This document shows positions 51,260-60,900 of a stretch of 64,000 nucleotides of DNA, piece by piece. The notes beneath the pieces were generated by a model. It did no database searches, was not told the origin of the DNA, and saw only the letters and a program-made list of their open reading frames with translations. The stretch is from positions 62,001 to 126,000 of the forward strand of contig CAWGTW010000013.1 in NCBI GenBank assembly GCA_963825565.1, read 5' to 3'. The position numbers and the translations under genes were made by a program. This stretch comes from JBFGCT01 sp963825565 (GTDB taxonomy: Bacteria > Actinomycetota > Acidimicrobiia > Acidimicrobiales > Ilumatobacteraceae). Every line of letters starts with the position of its first letter. The first letter of the stretch is position 1.

Positions 51260-52613
51260 ATGGAGACCGACAGCACCGATGCGGCATGGGCTGCAGCGCG
51301 TGCCGCCGTGCCCGACGCCATGTCGCGCGACGAGATCGCCGTGCTGCTCGGCGAGGTGCGGCGGGCCAGGGCGTGGCTCGACGGCATCGAGATGCGCGCC
51401 GCCCGCCGGGTACGCCAACTCGAATCGATCGGGTCCGCCGAACCGGCCGACTCGCTGCTCGCCAACGCCGGCGGCCACTGCGGCCGCGACGCCCACACGA
51501 TCACCGAACGCGACGAGCTGTGCGAACAGATGCCCGCCGTCGAGGACGCCTTCACCGACGGCGACCTCCCCGCCGGCTACGTCGACGCGATCGCGAGCGC
51601 AGCACGCGGGTTACCCGACACGGTACGCGCCGAGTACACCACGATGGCCGACGAACTCCTGGGCCGAGCCCGACAACTGTCACTCGACGCGTTCCGCCGT
51701 GAATGCCGCGACCTCGCCAAACACCTCCTCACCCGGGCACAAGCCACCGACGACATCGACCAACTCACCGCGCAGCGGGCCGCATCCAACGTCACCCGCT
51801 GGATCGACCACACCACCGGCATGCACCACACCCACCTCGAGCTCGACCCGGTCCGCGACGCCAAACTCGCCGCCACCGCCAACGCCGAACTCGCCCGACT
51901 CCCGCGCCGCCAACACCTCCACCACCCTCGAGTGGACCCAACTCCAACTCGACGCCTTCATCAACGCCATCACCGGAATCACCACCCCCCACACACACGG
52001 TGACCACCCAGAGCCCAACACCGAACCCGACCAACACCAGCCGGTCGACCGGATCCCCGAGATCACCGCCCTGATCAGCTACGACTGGCTGATCGGCCAC
52101 ACCGACCACGGCATCTGCGAAACCGACAACGGCACCCCACTCCCCGTCGCCACCATGCGACGACTGTGCTGCGACGCCGAGATCATCCCGATCGTCCTCG
52201 GCACCAACAGCGAGGTCCTCGACCAAGGCCGCTCAGCCCGCACCGCCACCCGACCCCAACGACAAGCCCTACGCGCAATGCACCGCAGCTGCGCCCACCC
52301 CCACTGCAACGTCGGCTTCGACGCCTGCCGAATCCACCACATCCGCTGGTGGTGGCACCACCACGGCCCCACCAACATCGACAACCTCCTCCCACTCTGC
52401 GAACACCACCACCACCACGTCCACGAAGGCCGCTGGAACCTCACCATGACCCCCGACCGCACCGCCACCTGGACCCGACCCGACGGAACCCTCTTCCACC
52501 ACGGCACCACCATCGACCGCCGACCCACACCGGTCACGGCTCGAGCAGATCGGAGCGTTCCGACCACGCACGAAGCGCCATCGGAGCAGACCGAGCAACT
52601 CTGCCTGACCTGA
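51260..52613 (+). pseudogene. DUF222/HNH endonuclease-type protein, one frameshift
   Basis: ATG 51260 follows GGAGGT. The first frame gives an N-terminal helical domain of DUF222 type (VRRARAWLDGIEMRAARRV, LPAGYVDAIASAARGLP, AKHLLTRAQATDD) up to ELARL. At the CCC run 51901-51903 one extra base moves the reading to another frame (AANTSTTLEWTQLQLDAFINAI) and on to the HNH nuclease (CAHPHCNVGFDACRIHHIRWWWHHHG, NIDNLLPLCEHHHHHVHEG). Total length is one above a multiple of three. Such genes occur in many copies in actinobacteria; their function is unproven. Base composition of the 3' half is strikingly C-rich and G-poor. Confidence 0.85.
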
Positions 52614-53545
52614 ACCGGGATCCACGCCGGTCCCGAGCGACGCGAGCCCGGCATCTCCCACGATCAGCGCGGCCGACCGACGACGCGGCCAACGACCCAG
52701 CCAACGCTCGTCGGAAACCGCAGGCTGGTGCTCCGGATCCTCGGCGGCTCACCTGCGAGGTTGCGCGGCCCCTGCCGCGCCCCTTCGCGCGCCCTCGGGG
52801 GTCGGGACCTCGCTCGCTCACCCAGCCAAACCCGCACCGCACTCGCCCGCCCGACAATGCCCGCGCCGCTGCACTCACCCACACAACCGGATCGCACCAC
52901 ACCCGCCCGACAATGCCCGCGCCGCTGCACTCACCCACACAACCGGATCGCACCACACCCGCCCGACAATGCCCGCGCCGCTGCACTCACCCACACAACC
53001 GGATCGCACCACACCCGCCCACGCAACCAGGCCGGCCCACCCGACCAGACCGGCACCACACCGACCCACCCGACGCCCCGCGCCGCACTCACCCACGCAG
53101 CCGGATCGCACCGCACTCACCCACGCAGCCGGGTCGCACCACGCCCGCCCACGCAGCCAGGGCCGCGCCACACTCCCCCACCCGACGGCCCGCGCGCGCT
53201 CATCCACCCCACCGAACCCGCACCCAACTCACCAACCCAACCAGACCCCGCGCCACTCACCCGCCCAACAACGCCCGCGCCGCTCGTCTCGCCCACGCAA
53301 CCGAGCCCGCACCACACCCGCCCACACAGCCGGGTCGACACCGCCCTCGTCCACCCGACGGCCCGCGCGCGCTCGCCCACCCCACCGAACCCGCACCCGA
53401 TCACCAACCCAACCAGACCCCGCGCCACTCACCCGCCCAACAACGCCCGCGCCGCTCGTCTCGCCCACGCAACCGGACCCGCACTACACCCGCCGACACA
53501 GCCGGGGTCGGCGCCAACGGCCGACACGGACGTGGGCGCCGCACG
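52614..53545. repeat. Non-coding C/A-rich region with 56-bp and 173-bp tandem repeats
   Basis: About 930 bp without a credible gene. Three near-perfect 56-bp copies (units starting with GACAATGCCCGCGCCG at 52853, 52909 and 52965) are followed by degenerate copies, then a 173-bp imperfect duplication (CCCGACGGCC at 53181 and 53354). Since neither 56 nor 173 is a multiple of three, the repeats are not a protein repeat. The plus strand is strongly G-poor, continuing the bias of the upstream HNH gene; the minus strand is rich in GGG runs. Confidence 0.85.
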
Positions 53546-54598
53546 TCAGGCTTTGGTGCGTCGCCGACCCCAGTGCGACATCGCGCCCGAGCGGCGGTAT
53601 CGGTCCGGGCGGTCGTCGGGGCCGAAGACGTCGGACGCGAGCCACAGGCGCTTGAGCCAGCGGACCCGCCCCGCCGCTCGATCGTCAACGTAGGACTTGC
53701 GGCCGTGGAGGACGTGATAATTGTTGACAAACTGCATCTCGCCCGGTGCGAGGCGCATCTCGACCCGGTTGTCGCGGTCAGAGATCAGGGCGTCGAACGC
53801 GTCCATCGCGGCGCGCTGGACGGCGGTGAGCCGGGGCGCTTCGTCGTGACGCTGCGACGCCTCGATGAACGGTCGGATGTACCGGACGAACAGCCGGTCG
53901 CGGTGACGGCTGAACGCCGGCACGCCGTAGTACGGCCGCCCACCGGGTCGCTGCTCGCCCCGGAAGTCGTAGGGCAGCGGCGAGTACAGCGCGGTGGCCA
54001 GGTCGGGTTGCGTGCGCACCAGTGCGTTGTGGGCGTAGACGGCGTTCGCGACGAGGCTCTCGCCGCCGCGGACGCCGTCGTCGAGGCACAGCAGGCCGAC
54101 CAGATCGGAACCGTCGCTGTGGAAGCCGAGACCAGCGCCACCGATCTCGTTGCCGCGGGCGGTCGGGTCGTCGACGGCCTTGCCCTGATCGCGCACATCG
54201 CCGAGCAGGTGTCCCTTGGCGTTCTGCGGCCACGGTTCCCCGAGATGCCGCCCGATCCCCCAGTACGTCCACGACGCATCTTCGGGTCCGAGCCGGTCGA
54301 CATCGATCGCAGCGATTCGACCGAAGCCCCGCCCGTTGATCAACTCGTGGGCGAACTCGTCGAGCAGCGGGGCGAGCGTCGGGAGCGGGAAGTGATCCGC
54401 GGTCACGTCGAGCACCTCGTCGGTGATCGATCGTGCGTGCGCCAGCGCCGCGTCGAGCTCGGCGTGGTGCTGGGCGGTCAGCTCGAGCGTCCAGCCGGCG
54501 GGGTCCGCAACGTCGGCAGCCCGCCACTCAGCATGCGGTTCGAGTGGGACCGGCGGCTCCGTCACCCGTGCCGGCACCGATCCGGCGGCCGCCGTCAC
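53546..54598 (-). CDS. TauD/TfdA-family Fe(II)/2-oxoglutarate dioxygenase
   Basis: A 350-residue oxygenase. The iron-binding H-x-D is in LGFHSDGSDLVGLLCL, the distal His in FVNNYHVLHGRKSY, and the 2-oxoglutarate Arg probably in GRVRWLKRLWL. The N-terminal half has the usual FAHELINGRGFGRIAAIDVDRLGP strand set. The substrate is unknown. GTG 54598 overlaps the stop of the amidohydrolase (GTGA), so the two are co-translated. Confidence 0.9.
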   Translation of the reverse strand: MTAAAGSVPARVTEPPVPLEPHAEWRAADVADPAGWTLELTAQHHAELDAALAHARSITDEVLDVTADHFPLPTLAPLLDEFAHELINGRGFGRIAAIDVDRLGPEDASWTYWGIGRHLGEPWPQNAKGHLLGDVRDQGKAVDDPTARGNEIGGAGLGFHSDGSDLVGLLCLDDGVRGGESLVANAVYAHNALVRTQPDLATALYSPLPYDFRGEQRPGGRPYYGVPAFSRHRDRLFVRYIRPFIEASQRHDEAPRLTAVQRAAMDAFDALISDRDNRVEMRLAPGEMQFVNNYHVLHGRKSYVDDRAAGRVRWLKRLWLASDVFGPDDRPDRYRRSGAMSHWGRRRTKA

Positions 54599-56373
54599 GG
54601 TACACCCCGATCGAGCGCAATCGGTGTGCTCTCAGGGGACCCGCCTGGTCTGCGCTGCGCACCGCGGACCAGGCGGCCCGACAACGCGCCGGTCGGCTCG
54701 CCCGAGCGGTACGTCTCCTCGCCTGCGACGATCGTGTGCAGCCAACCGTCGGCCCGCTGCAGCAACCGACGGCCGCCGGCGGGAAGGTCGTGGACGATCA
54801 CGGGCTTGTGCAGCCGGAGGCGGTCGAAATCGACGACGTTGAGATCGGCCCGGTACCCGGGCGCGATCACGCCGCGGTCGAGCAGCCCGACCGTGCGCGC
54901 CGTGTCCCGGCAGTGACGCTGCACGAGGAACGGCAGTGGGATCCGGTCGTGATCCCGGTCGCGACCCCAGTGCTGCAGCAGGGTGGTCGGGAAGCTGGCG
55001 TCGCAGATCGTGCCGACGTGCGCCCCGCCGTCGCCGAGACCGGGGACGGTGTGCGGATGCGTCAGCATCTCGTGGCAGCCGTCGAGGCTGCCGTCGACGT
55101 AGTTCAGCAGCGGCAGGTAGAGCAGGCCATGGCCCGGCCCCGTGCCGTCGTCGGTGAGCAGCGCGTCGAGCGCCAGCTCCTCGGACGTCATCGCCATCCG
55201 GGACGCTCGCGCGGCGATCGAGTCGGACGGCAGCGGCTCGTAGTCCGGCTCGTCGCCCATCTCGAACAGCAGCTCGAACTTGCCGACGAGTGACTGCCCG
55301 AGCCGGTCTCGCGCCCTCGGTTCGGCTGCGTCGAGCAGCCGCTTCCGGAACGACACATCGCGCAGCGCCGTCACCCGTTCGGTGAGCGAGCGGTCGGCGA
55401 TCTCCCGGTACACCGGGTTGGTCATGAAGGGGTTGAGCGTGCATTCGAGGCCGAGGATCAACCCGACCGCGCGAGGAGCGACCTGCCCGGTCATCGTGAG
55501 GCCGTCGTGGTTTGCCGCAGTGATGTGATCGAGCACCGACCGGAACGCGTCGGGCTGCAGCGGGGTTCGGGCGACGGAGATCGACATCGGCCGGCCGGAT
55601 CGGGCGACCATCGCCCGCAGCGTCTCGAACTCGCCGTCGACGTCGACGAAGTCGGACACGACCTGCAGCACGCCGGTCCCCGCCGCGCCGACCCCCTCGG
55701 CGATTCCGATCAACTCCTCGGGTGCGGCGGTGAGGGTCGGCGTGTAGGCGCCGGTCGACGTCTTGTGGTTGCGCGTCCGGCTCGTGGTGAAGCCGAGCCC
55801 ACCGGCCTCGATACCGGATCGCGCCAGCTCGGCCATCGCTGCGATCTCGGCAGCGGTGGCGTCCTCGTGATTCGCCCCCCGCTCGCCCATCACGTGCAGC
55901 CGGAGCGCACCGTGGGGAACCTGCGCTGCGACGTCGATGTCGTGTGGCCGGGCATCGACGGCCTCGAGGAACTCGGGGAACGAGTTCCACTCCCACGACA
56001 GCCCCTCGTCGAGCGCCGCGCCGGGGATGTCCTCGACGCCCTCCATCAACTCGATCAGCTTGCCGTGGTCGGCGTCATGAACGGGGGCGAAGCCGACGCC
56101 GCAGTTTCCCATGACCACGGTCGTCACGCCGTGCCACGACGACGGTTGCAGCCGCTCGTCCCACGTGGCCTGGCCGTCGTAGTGGGCGTGGATGTCGACG
56201 ATGCCGGGGATGACCAGCGCGCCGTCGGCATCGAGTTCGCGATGACCGGCGCCGCTGACGACACCGACCTCGACGACGAGGCCGTCACGAATCGCGACAT
56301 CGGCGCGTCGAGCGTCCGACCCCTTGCCGTCGATCAGTGAGCCGTTGCGCACGACGAGATCGAATTCGGCCAT
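54595..56373 (-). CDS. N-acyl-D-amino-acid deacylase-type amidohydrolase
   Basis: A 592-residue metal-dependent hydrolase of the D-aminoacylase branch. FDLVVRNGSLIDGKGSDARRADVAIRDG is the N-terminal beta-sandwich. The barrel starts with the HxH motif VIPGIVDIHAHYDGQATWD; GNCGVGFAP and MEGVEDIPGAALDEGLSWEW follow. The catalytic Asp is in PGLGDGGAHVGTICDAS, and APGYRADLNVVDFDRL closes the sandwich. It likely hydrolyses an amide or acyl-amino compound. ATG 56373 is used because the frame upstream shows no homology. Confidence 0.92.
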   Translation of the reverse strand: MAEFDLVVRNGSLIDGKGSDARRADVAIRDGLVVEVGVVSGAGHRELDADGALVIPGIVDIHAHYDGQATWDERLQPSSWHGVTTVVMGNCGVGFAPVHDADHGKLIELMEGVEDIPGAALDEGLSWEWNSFPEFLEAVDARPHDIDVAAQVPHGALRLHVMGERGANHEDATAAEIAAMAELARSGIEAGGLGFTTSRTRNHKTSTGAYTPTLTAAPEELIGIAEGVGAAGTGVLQVVSDFVDVDGEFETLRAMVARSGRPMSISVARTPLQPDAFRSVLDHITAANHDGLTMTGQVAPRAVGLILGLECTLNPFMTNPVYREIADRSLTERVTALRDVSFRKRLLDAAEPRARDRLGQSLVGKFELLFEMGDEPDYEPLPSDSIAARASRMAMTSEELALDALLTDDGTGPGHGLLYLPLLNYVDGSLDGCHEMLTHPHTVPGLGDGGAHVGTICDASFPTTLLQHWGRDRDHDRIPLPFLVQRHCRDTARTVGLLDRGVIAPGYRADLNVVDFDRLRLHKPVIVHDLPAGGRRLLQRADGWLHTIVAGEETYRSGEPTGALSGRLVRGAQRRPGGSPESTPIALDRGVP

Positions 56374-56480
56374 GGCCGAGTCTCGCAGCCGCCCGCAACC
56401 GCCATCGAACCGACCAGCGCATCGACGGGTGATCGGGTTCGGGGTCCGCCTCGTTCGGTGTCGGGCACCGAACAGAGCAC

Positions 56481-56522
56481 CCCGAACGAGCAACCCGAAC
56501 GAGCAACCCGAACGAGCAACCC
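56481..56522. repeat. Three 13-bp tandem repeats
   Basis: The unit CCCGAACGAGCAA occurs three times in direct succession (56481-56493, 56494-56506, 56507-56519), followed by CCC. It lies between the end of the class III aminotransferase and the amidohydrolase start, just after the former's stop. No function is evident; it could bind a protein or affect termination. Confidence 0.85.
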
Positions 56523-56524
56523 AG

Positions 56525-57802
56525 TCAGCGTGTCGACGCGCACCAGCGCTCGACGGCCGCCACGAAGCCGTCGACGTCGGCGTCGGTGATCTCGATGCTC
56601 AGCGCGATGAACCCGCGGCGGGCGAGGTAGAACCCGGCGTCGAGGGCAACGAAGAACAGCAGCTCCTTCAGCCGATCGTCAGCGGCAGCGAGGTCGGCGG
56701 CCGAGCGCACCGGCCCCGCCGTGCCGTGTACGTTCATCAACGAGCCGGCGCCGGTGACGCACATCGGCACTCCGTGGGCACCGAACGCGTCGTCGAGTCG
56801 CCCGCGCATCCGGTCACCGCGGGCGTTGGTCGCGTCGAGCACGTCGGGGGTCAGCACATCGGTCAGGGCAGCGACGCCGGCCGCCATCGACGCGACGTTG
56901 TTGTTGAACGTGCCCGCATGGCCGAGCGCGCCGTCGGCGGATGGGTCGAAGGCGCGCATCAGGTCTCGACGCCCACCGAACGCGCCGAACGTCAGCCCGC
57001 CGGCGAGGTACTTCCCCAGCGTCGTGAGATCGGGGGTGATGCCCAGCAGTTGCTGCGCACCTCCGGTCGACAGGCGCGACGTCATCACCTCATCGAAGAT
57101 CAGCACCGACCCGTGCTCGTCGCACCGCGCCCGCAGCACCTCCAGGAACTCCCGATCACCAGGGATGCACCCCGCCGCACCCTGGAGCGGCTCGACGAGC
57201 ACCGCGGCGATCGCCGCACCATGCTCGGCGAAGGCATCGCTCGCCGCGTCGACGTCGTTGTACGGCAGGAGCAACCAGTCGTGGGGGACGTCGATCGCGT
57301 CAGGTTCGGCGCCGAACGTCAGCACCCCGCCGTGGTAGCCGTGTTCGAACACAACGATCGTGCGCCGGCCGGTGTGGTGGGTGGCGAGCGCCAGCGCGAG
57401 CAGGTTGGCCTCGGTGCCCGAGTTCGTGAACCGGATCTGCTCGATCGACGGGAACCGCTCGACCAGCAGCTCGGCGAGCAGCACCTCGTCGACGTGCACC
57501 GACCCGAGCGACCATCCCGACTCCAGCGCCCGCTGCGCGGCCTTCAGTACCGCCTCGGGCGAGTGGCCCAGCAGGCCGGCGGTGTAGTTGCCGAGCAGGT
57601 CGACGTACCGATGCCCGTCGACGTCGAACAGGAGCTTGCCGGCCGCCCGTTCGACCCGGAACGGGAAGGGTTCGAAGTGCAGCACCGAGCGCGTGTTCCC
57701 GCCCGGCAGGACCGCGAGTGCCCGCTCGGCCCACGCGGCACTCGCCGGCCGTGCCGCGGCGTAGCGCTCGCGGGCGGCGGCGACAGCGAGGTCGAGATCC
57801 AT
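56525..57802 (-). CDS. Class III aminotransferase, glutamate-1-semialdehyde aminomutase-like
   Basis: A 425-residue fold type I PLP enzyme: VLPGGNTRSVLHFEPFPFRV, the DGHRYVDLLGNYTAGLLGHSPEAV block, FTNSGTEANLLALALA, YHGGVLTFG, VLIFDEVMTSRLSTGG and the Schiff-base lysine in DLTTLGKYLAGGLTFGAFGG. The pattern is that of HemL-like aminomutases, but position beside an amidohydrolase and a dioxygenase speaks for catabolism rather than tetrapyrrole synthesis. ATG 57802 (not GTG 57811) is chosen because TAGCGT (57810-57815) stands exactly seven bases upstream. Confidence 0.92.
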   Translation of the reverse strand: MDLDLAVAAARERYAAARPASAAWAERALAVLPGGNTRSVLHFEPFPFRVERAAGKLLFDVDGHRYVDLLGNYTAGLLGHSPEAVLKAAQRALESGWSLGSVHVDEVLLAELLVERFPSIEQIRFTNSGTEANLLALALATHHTGRRTIVVFEHGYHGGVLTFGAEPDAIDVPHDWLLLPYNDVDAASDAFAEHGAAIAAVLVEPLQGAAGCIPGDREFLEVLRARCDEHGSVLIFDEVMTSRLSTGGAQQLLGITPDLTTLGKYLAGGLTFGAFGGRRDLMRAFDPSADGALGHAGTFNNNVASMAAGVAALTDVLTPDVLDATNARGDRMRGRLDDAFGAHGVPMCVTGAGSLMNVHGTAGPVRSAADLAAADDRLKELLFFVALDAGFYLARRGFIALSIEITDADVDGFVAAVERWCASTR

Positions 57803-57809
57803 GGCGACC

Positions 57810-57815
57810 ACGCTA
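57810..57815 (-). promoter_or_regulatory. Putative -10 element (TAGCGT) for the class III aminotransferase
   Basis: On the minus strand TAGCGT is seven bases before ATG 57802, the same arrangement as at uppS and the GNAT gene. Confidence 0.65.
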
Positions 57816-57933
57816 TGTCAGCCCACCCGATCTCCCTGTGCTCACGTTCCCACCCCGTTCGCGTGCGACCGGGTGCTCTGTCTGGGGCCGGTCTGTCAGG
57901 GGCCCGACCCCGAACAGCGCAGAGCCGAGCGGA

Positions 57934-60900
57934 TCAGATGGCTGGGCGCCGTCGTCTCGTCCGTCCGAGGGCGAGCAAGCCGAGTCCGGCGGCGAACATC
58001 GTCAGCGCCGCCAGCGTGATCGGGCTCGTGCTGTTCGAGCCGGTCGCCGGGAGCGTCGCCCCCTGGTAGATCGGCGTACCGGCGCGCGGGGTGCTCGAGG
58101 CCGACGGCGAGGCCTGCGGCGCCGACGCGACCGCACCCGGCGAGAACGCCTGCGGTCCCGGCGAGCCGCTCACAGCCGGCGCCGCGGCGGACGGCAGCAC
58201 GAACGGCGACGACACCTCGTCGTCGCACTCCCCCTCATCGACCTCCCCACAAACGAGGGTGTCCTCGCTGGCGGTGTTGTTGCCGAGGTCGGGGTCGGGC
58301 GCCAGCGAGGTCACCGACACGAAGTTGGTGATCGTGCCGCTCGTGCTCTCGTCGACATCGACCCTCAGCTTGTAGTACGCGCTGTCGCCGGCCTCGATCG
58401 TGCCGAGCGTGCAGGCCGGGTAGCCGTCCTGCTCGGCGCAGTGATCGGTCTTGTCGAACGACACCCCGGCCGGTAGCGCGTCGGTGACGACGACCCCGAC
58501 CGCCGGCCCGGGACCTGCGTTGAAGACCGTGATCGTGTACTCGATCTTCTTGCCGGACTCGACCGGGTCGTCCTTGTCGATCTTGGTGATCGACAGGTCG
58601 GCGTCCTCGGTCACGTCGCCGCAGTCGACGAAGCCGAGCTCACCGCCCTTGTCACCGCAGACCAACGTCGACTCGGTCGCCGTGTTGTTGGTGGTGTCCG
58701 GGTCGGCGACCGACGAGGTCACCGTCGCGGTGTTCGTGATCGTGCCGGTCGTCTCGTCATCGACGACGACCTCGATCTCGTACTCGACGCTCTCGCCGGC
58801 CTCGATCGTGCCGAGCTCGCAGTCCGGCACGGCTTCGTTGCCGTTCTCGCAGTGCTTGGTCTTCTTCAACTCCACCCCGGCAGGCAAGGTGTCGATGACC
58901 ACGACATCGGTCGCGTCGAGCGGGCCGGCGTTGAAGACCGTGATCGTGTACTCGATCTTCTTGCCGGACTCGACCGGGTCGTCCTTGTCGATCTTGGTGA
59001 TCGACAGGTCGGCCCCCTGGATGACCTCGTTGACGTCACTGGCCGAGTTGTTGCCGGAGTCCGGGTCGGCGGTGTTCGAGCCGACCACTGCGGTGTTCGT
59101 CGCCGTCCCCAGCGCTCCTGCGCCGATGGCGACCTCGATCGTGAACGAGGCACTGGCCCCGGCGGCGAGGTCACCGAGCGAGCAGGTCGGCACGCCGGTC
59201 GGGTCGTTGGTGCAACCGTCGGTCGCGACGAGGGTGAACCCGGCGGGCAGCGTGTCGGCGACCGACACGTTCGCCGCGTCGGACGGGCCGTTGTTGGTGA
59301 CCTCGATGGTGTAGGTCGTGCCGTACCCGGCGAAGACGGTGTCGGTCCCGTCGTCCTTGGTGATCGACAGATCCGCCGACGTCTCCACGAGCGTGTCGAC
59401 CGACGCCGAGTTGTTGCCCGTGTCGGGATCGGTGGTCGTCGAAGTCACCGACGCCGTGTTCGTGACCGCCCCCGCGGCAGTCGACGCACCGACATCGACC
59501 GTGATCGTGAACGACGTCGACGCACCATCGGCCAGCGCACCGACCGAACACGTCAACGTCCCAGCGGGCGCCTCGACACAACCGGGCGCCGACACCACGC
59601 TCACACCGGCCGGCAACTCGTCGGTCACCGACACACCGGCCGCATCCGACGGACCAGCGTTGCTCACCTCGACCGTGTACTCGATCGAGTCCTGACCGGC
59701 GACGACCGAACCCGCCACGTCATCGTCCTTGGCGATCGACAGATCCGCCGACGTCTCCACGAGCGTGTCGACCGACGCCGAGTTGTTGCCCGTGTCGGGA
59801 TCGGTGGTCGTCGAAGTCACCGACGCCGTGTTGGTGATCGTGCCCGTCGTCGACGAATCGACATCGACCGTGATCGTGAACGACTTCGACGTACCGGCCG
59901 CGATCGTGCCGAGCGAACACGTCGGCACGCCCGAACCGTCCTCGGCACAACCCGACGTCACCGCGTTCGACACGCCGCCCGGCAACGTGTCGGACACGAC
60001 CACACCAACCGCATCCGACGGACCAGCGTTGCTCACCTCGACCGTGTACTCGATCGAGTCCTGACCGGCGACGACCGAACCCGCCACGTCATCGTCCTTG
60101 GCGATCGACAGATCCGCCGACGTCTCCACGAGCGTGTCGACCGACGCCGAGTTGTTGCCCGTGTCGGGATCGGTGGTCGTCGAAGTCACCGACGCCGTGT
60201 TGGTGATCGTGCCCGTCGTCGACGAATCGACATCGACCGTGATCGTGAACGACTTCGACGTACCGGCCGCGATCGTGCCGAGCGAACACGTCGGCACGCC
60301 CGAACCGTCCTCGGCACAACCCGACGTCACCGCGTTCGACACGCCGCCCGGCAACGTGTCGGACACGACCACACCAACCGCATCCGACGGACCAGCGTTG
60401 CTCACCTCGACCGTGTACGTCAACGACTCACCGGCCGTCACCGGATCCGGGGAATCCGACTTCTCGATCGACAGATCCGCGGACGCGACCACGAGGGTGT
60501 CCTCCGACGCCGAGTCGTTCTCCGACACCGGATCGAGCGTCGACGTCGACACCGAGGCGGCGTTGGTGATCGTGCCCAGCGTGGACGGATCGACCTCGAC
60601 CGTGACGGTGACCGAGGCGGTCGTACCGGCCACAACCGTGCCGAGCGAACACGTCGGCACGCCCGTCGGGTCATTGGAGCAGCCGTCGGTCTCGACCAGC
60701 GTCACACCGGCCGGCAACGTGTCGGCCACCGTCACATCCACTGCATCCGACGGGCCGTTGTTGGTCACGTCGAGCGTGTAGGTGAGTTGCTCGCCGGCAG
60801 TCACCGGATCGGACGAGTCCGACTTGGCGATCGACAGATCGGCGACCGCATCGGCGACGAAGGTGTCCTCGGTCGTCGAGTTGTCGTTCGGGTTGGCGTC

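Noticed and set aside
52853..53020. CRISPR-like array made of the 56-bp units
   Set aside because: The units abut without unique spacers, and no cas gene is present.
52166..54916. 916-residue plus-strand open frame through the repeat field
   Set aside because: It runs through the HNH gene in a wrong frame, the non-triplet repeats and the antisense of the dioxygenase; no domain pattern appears.
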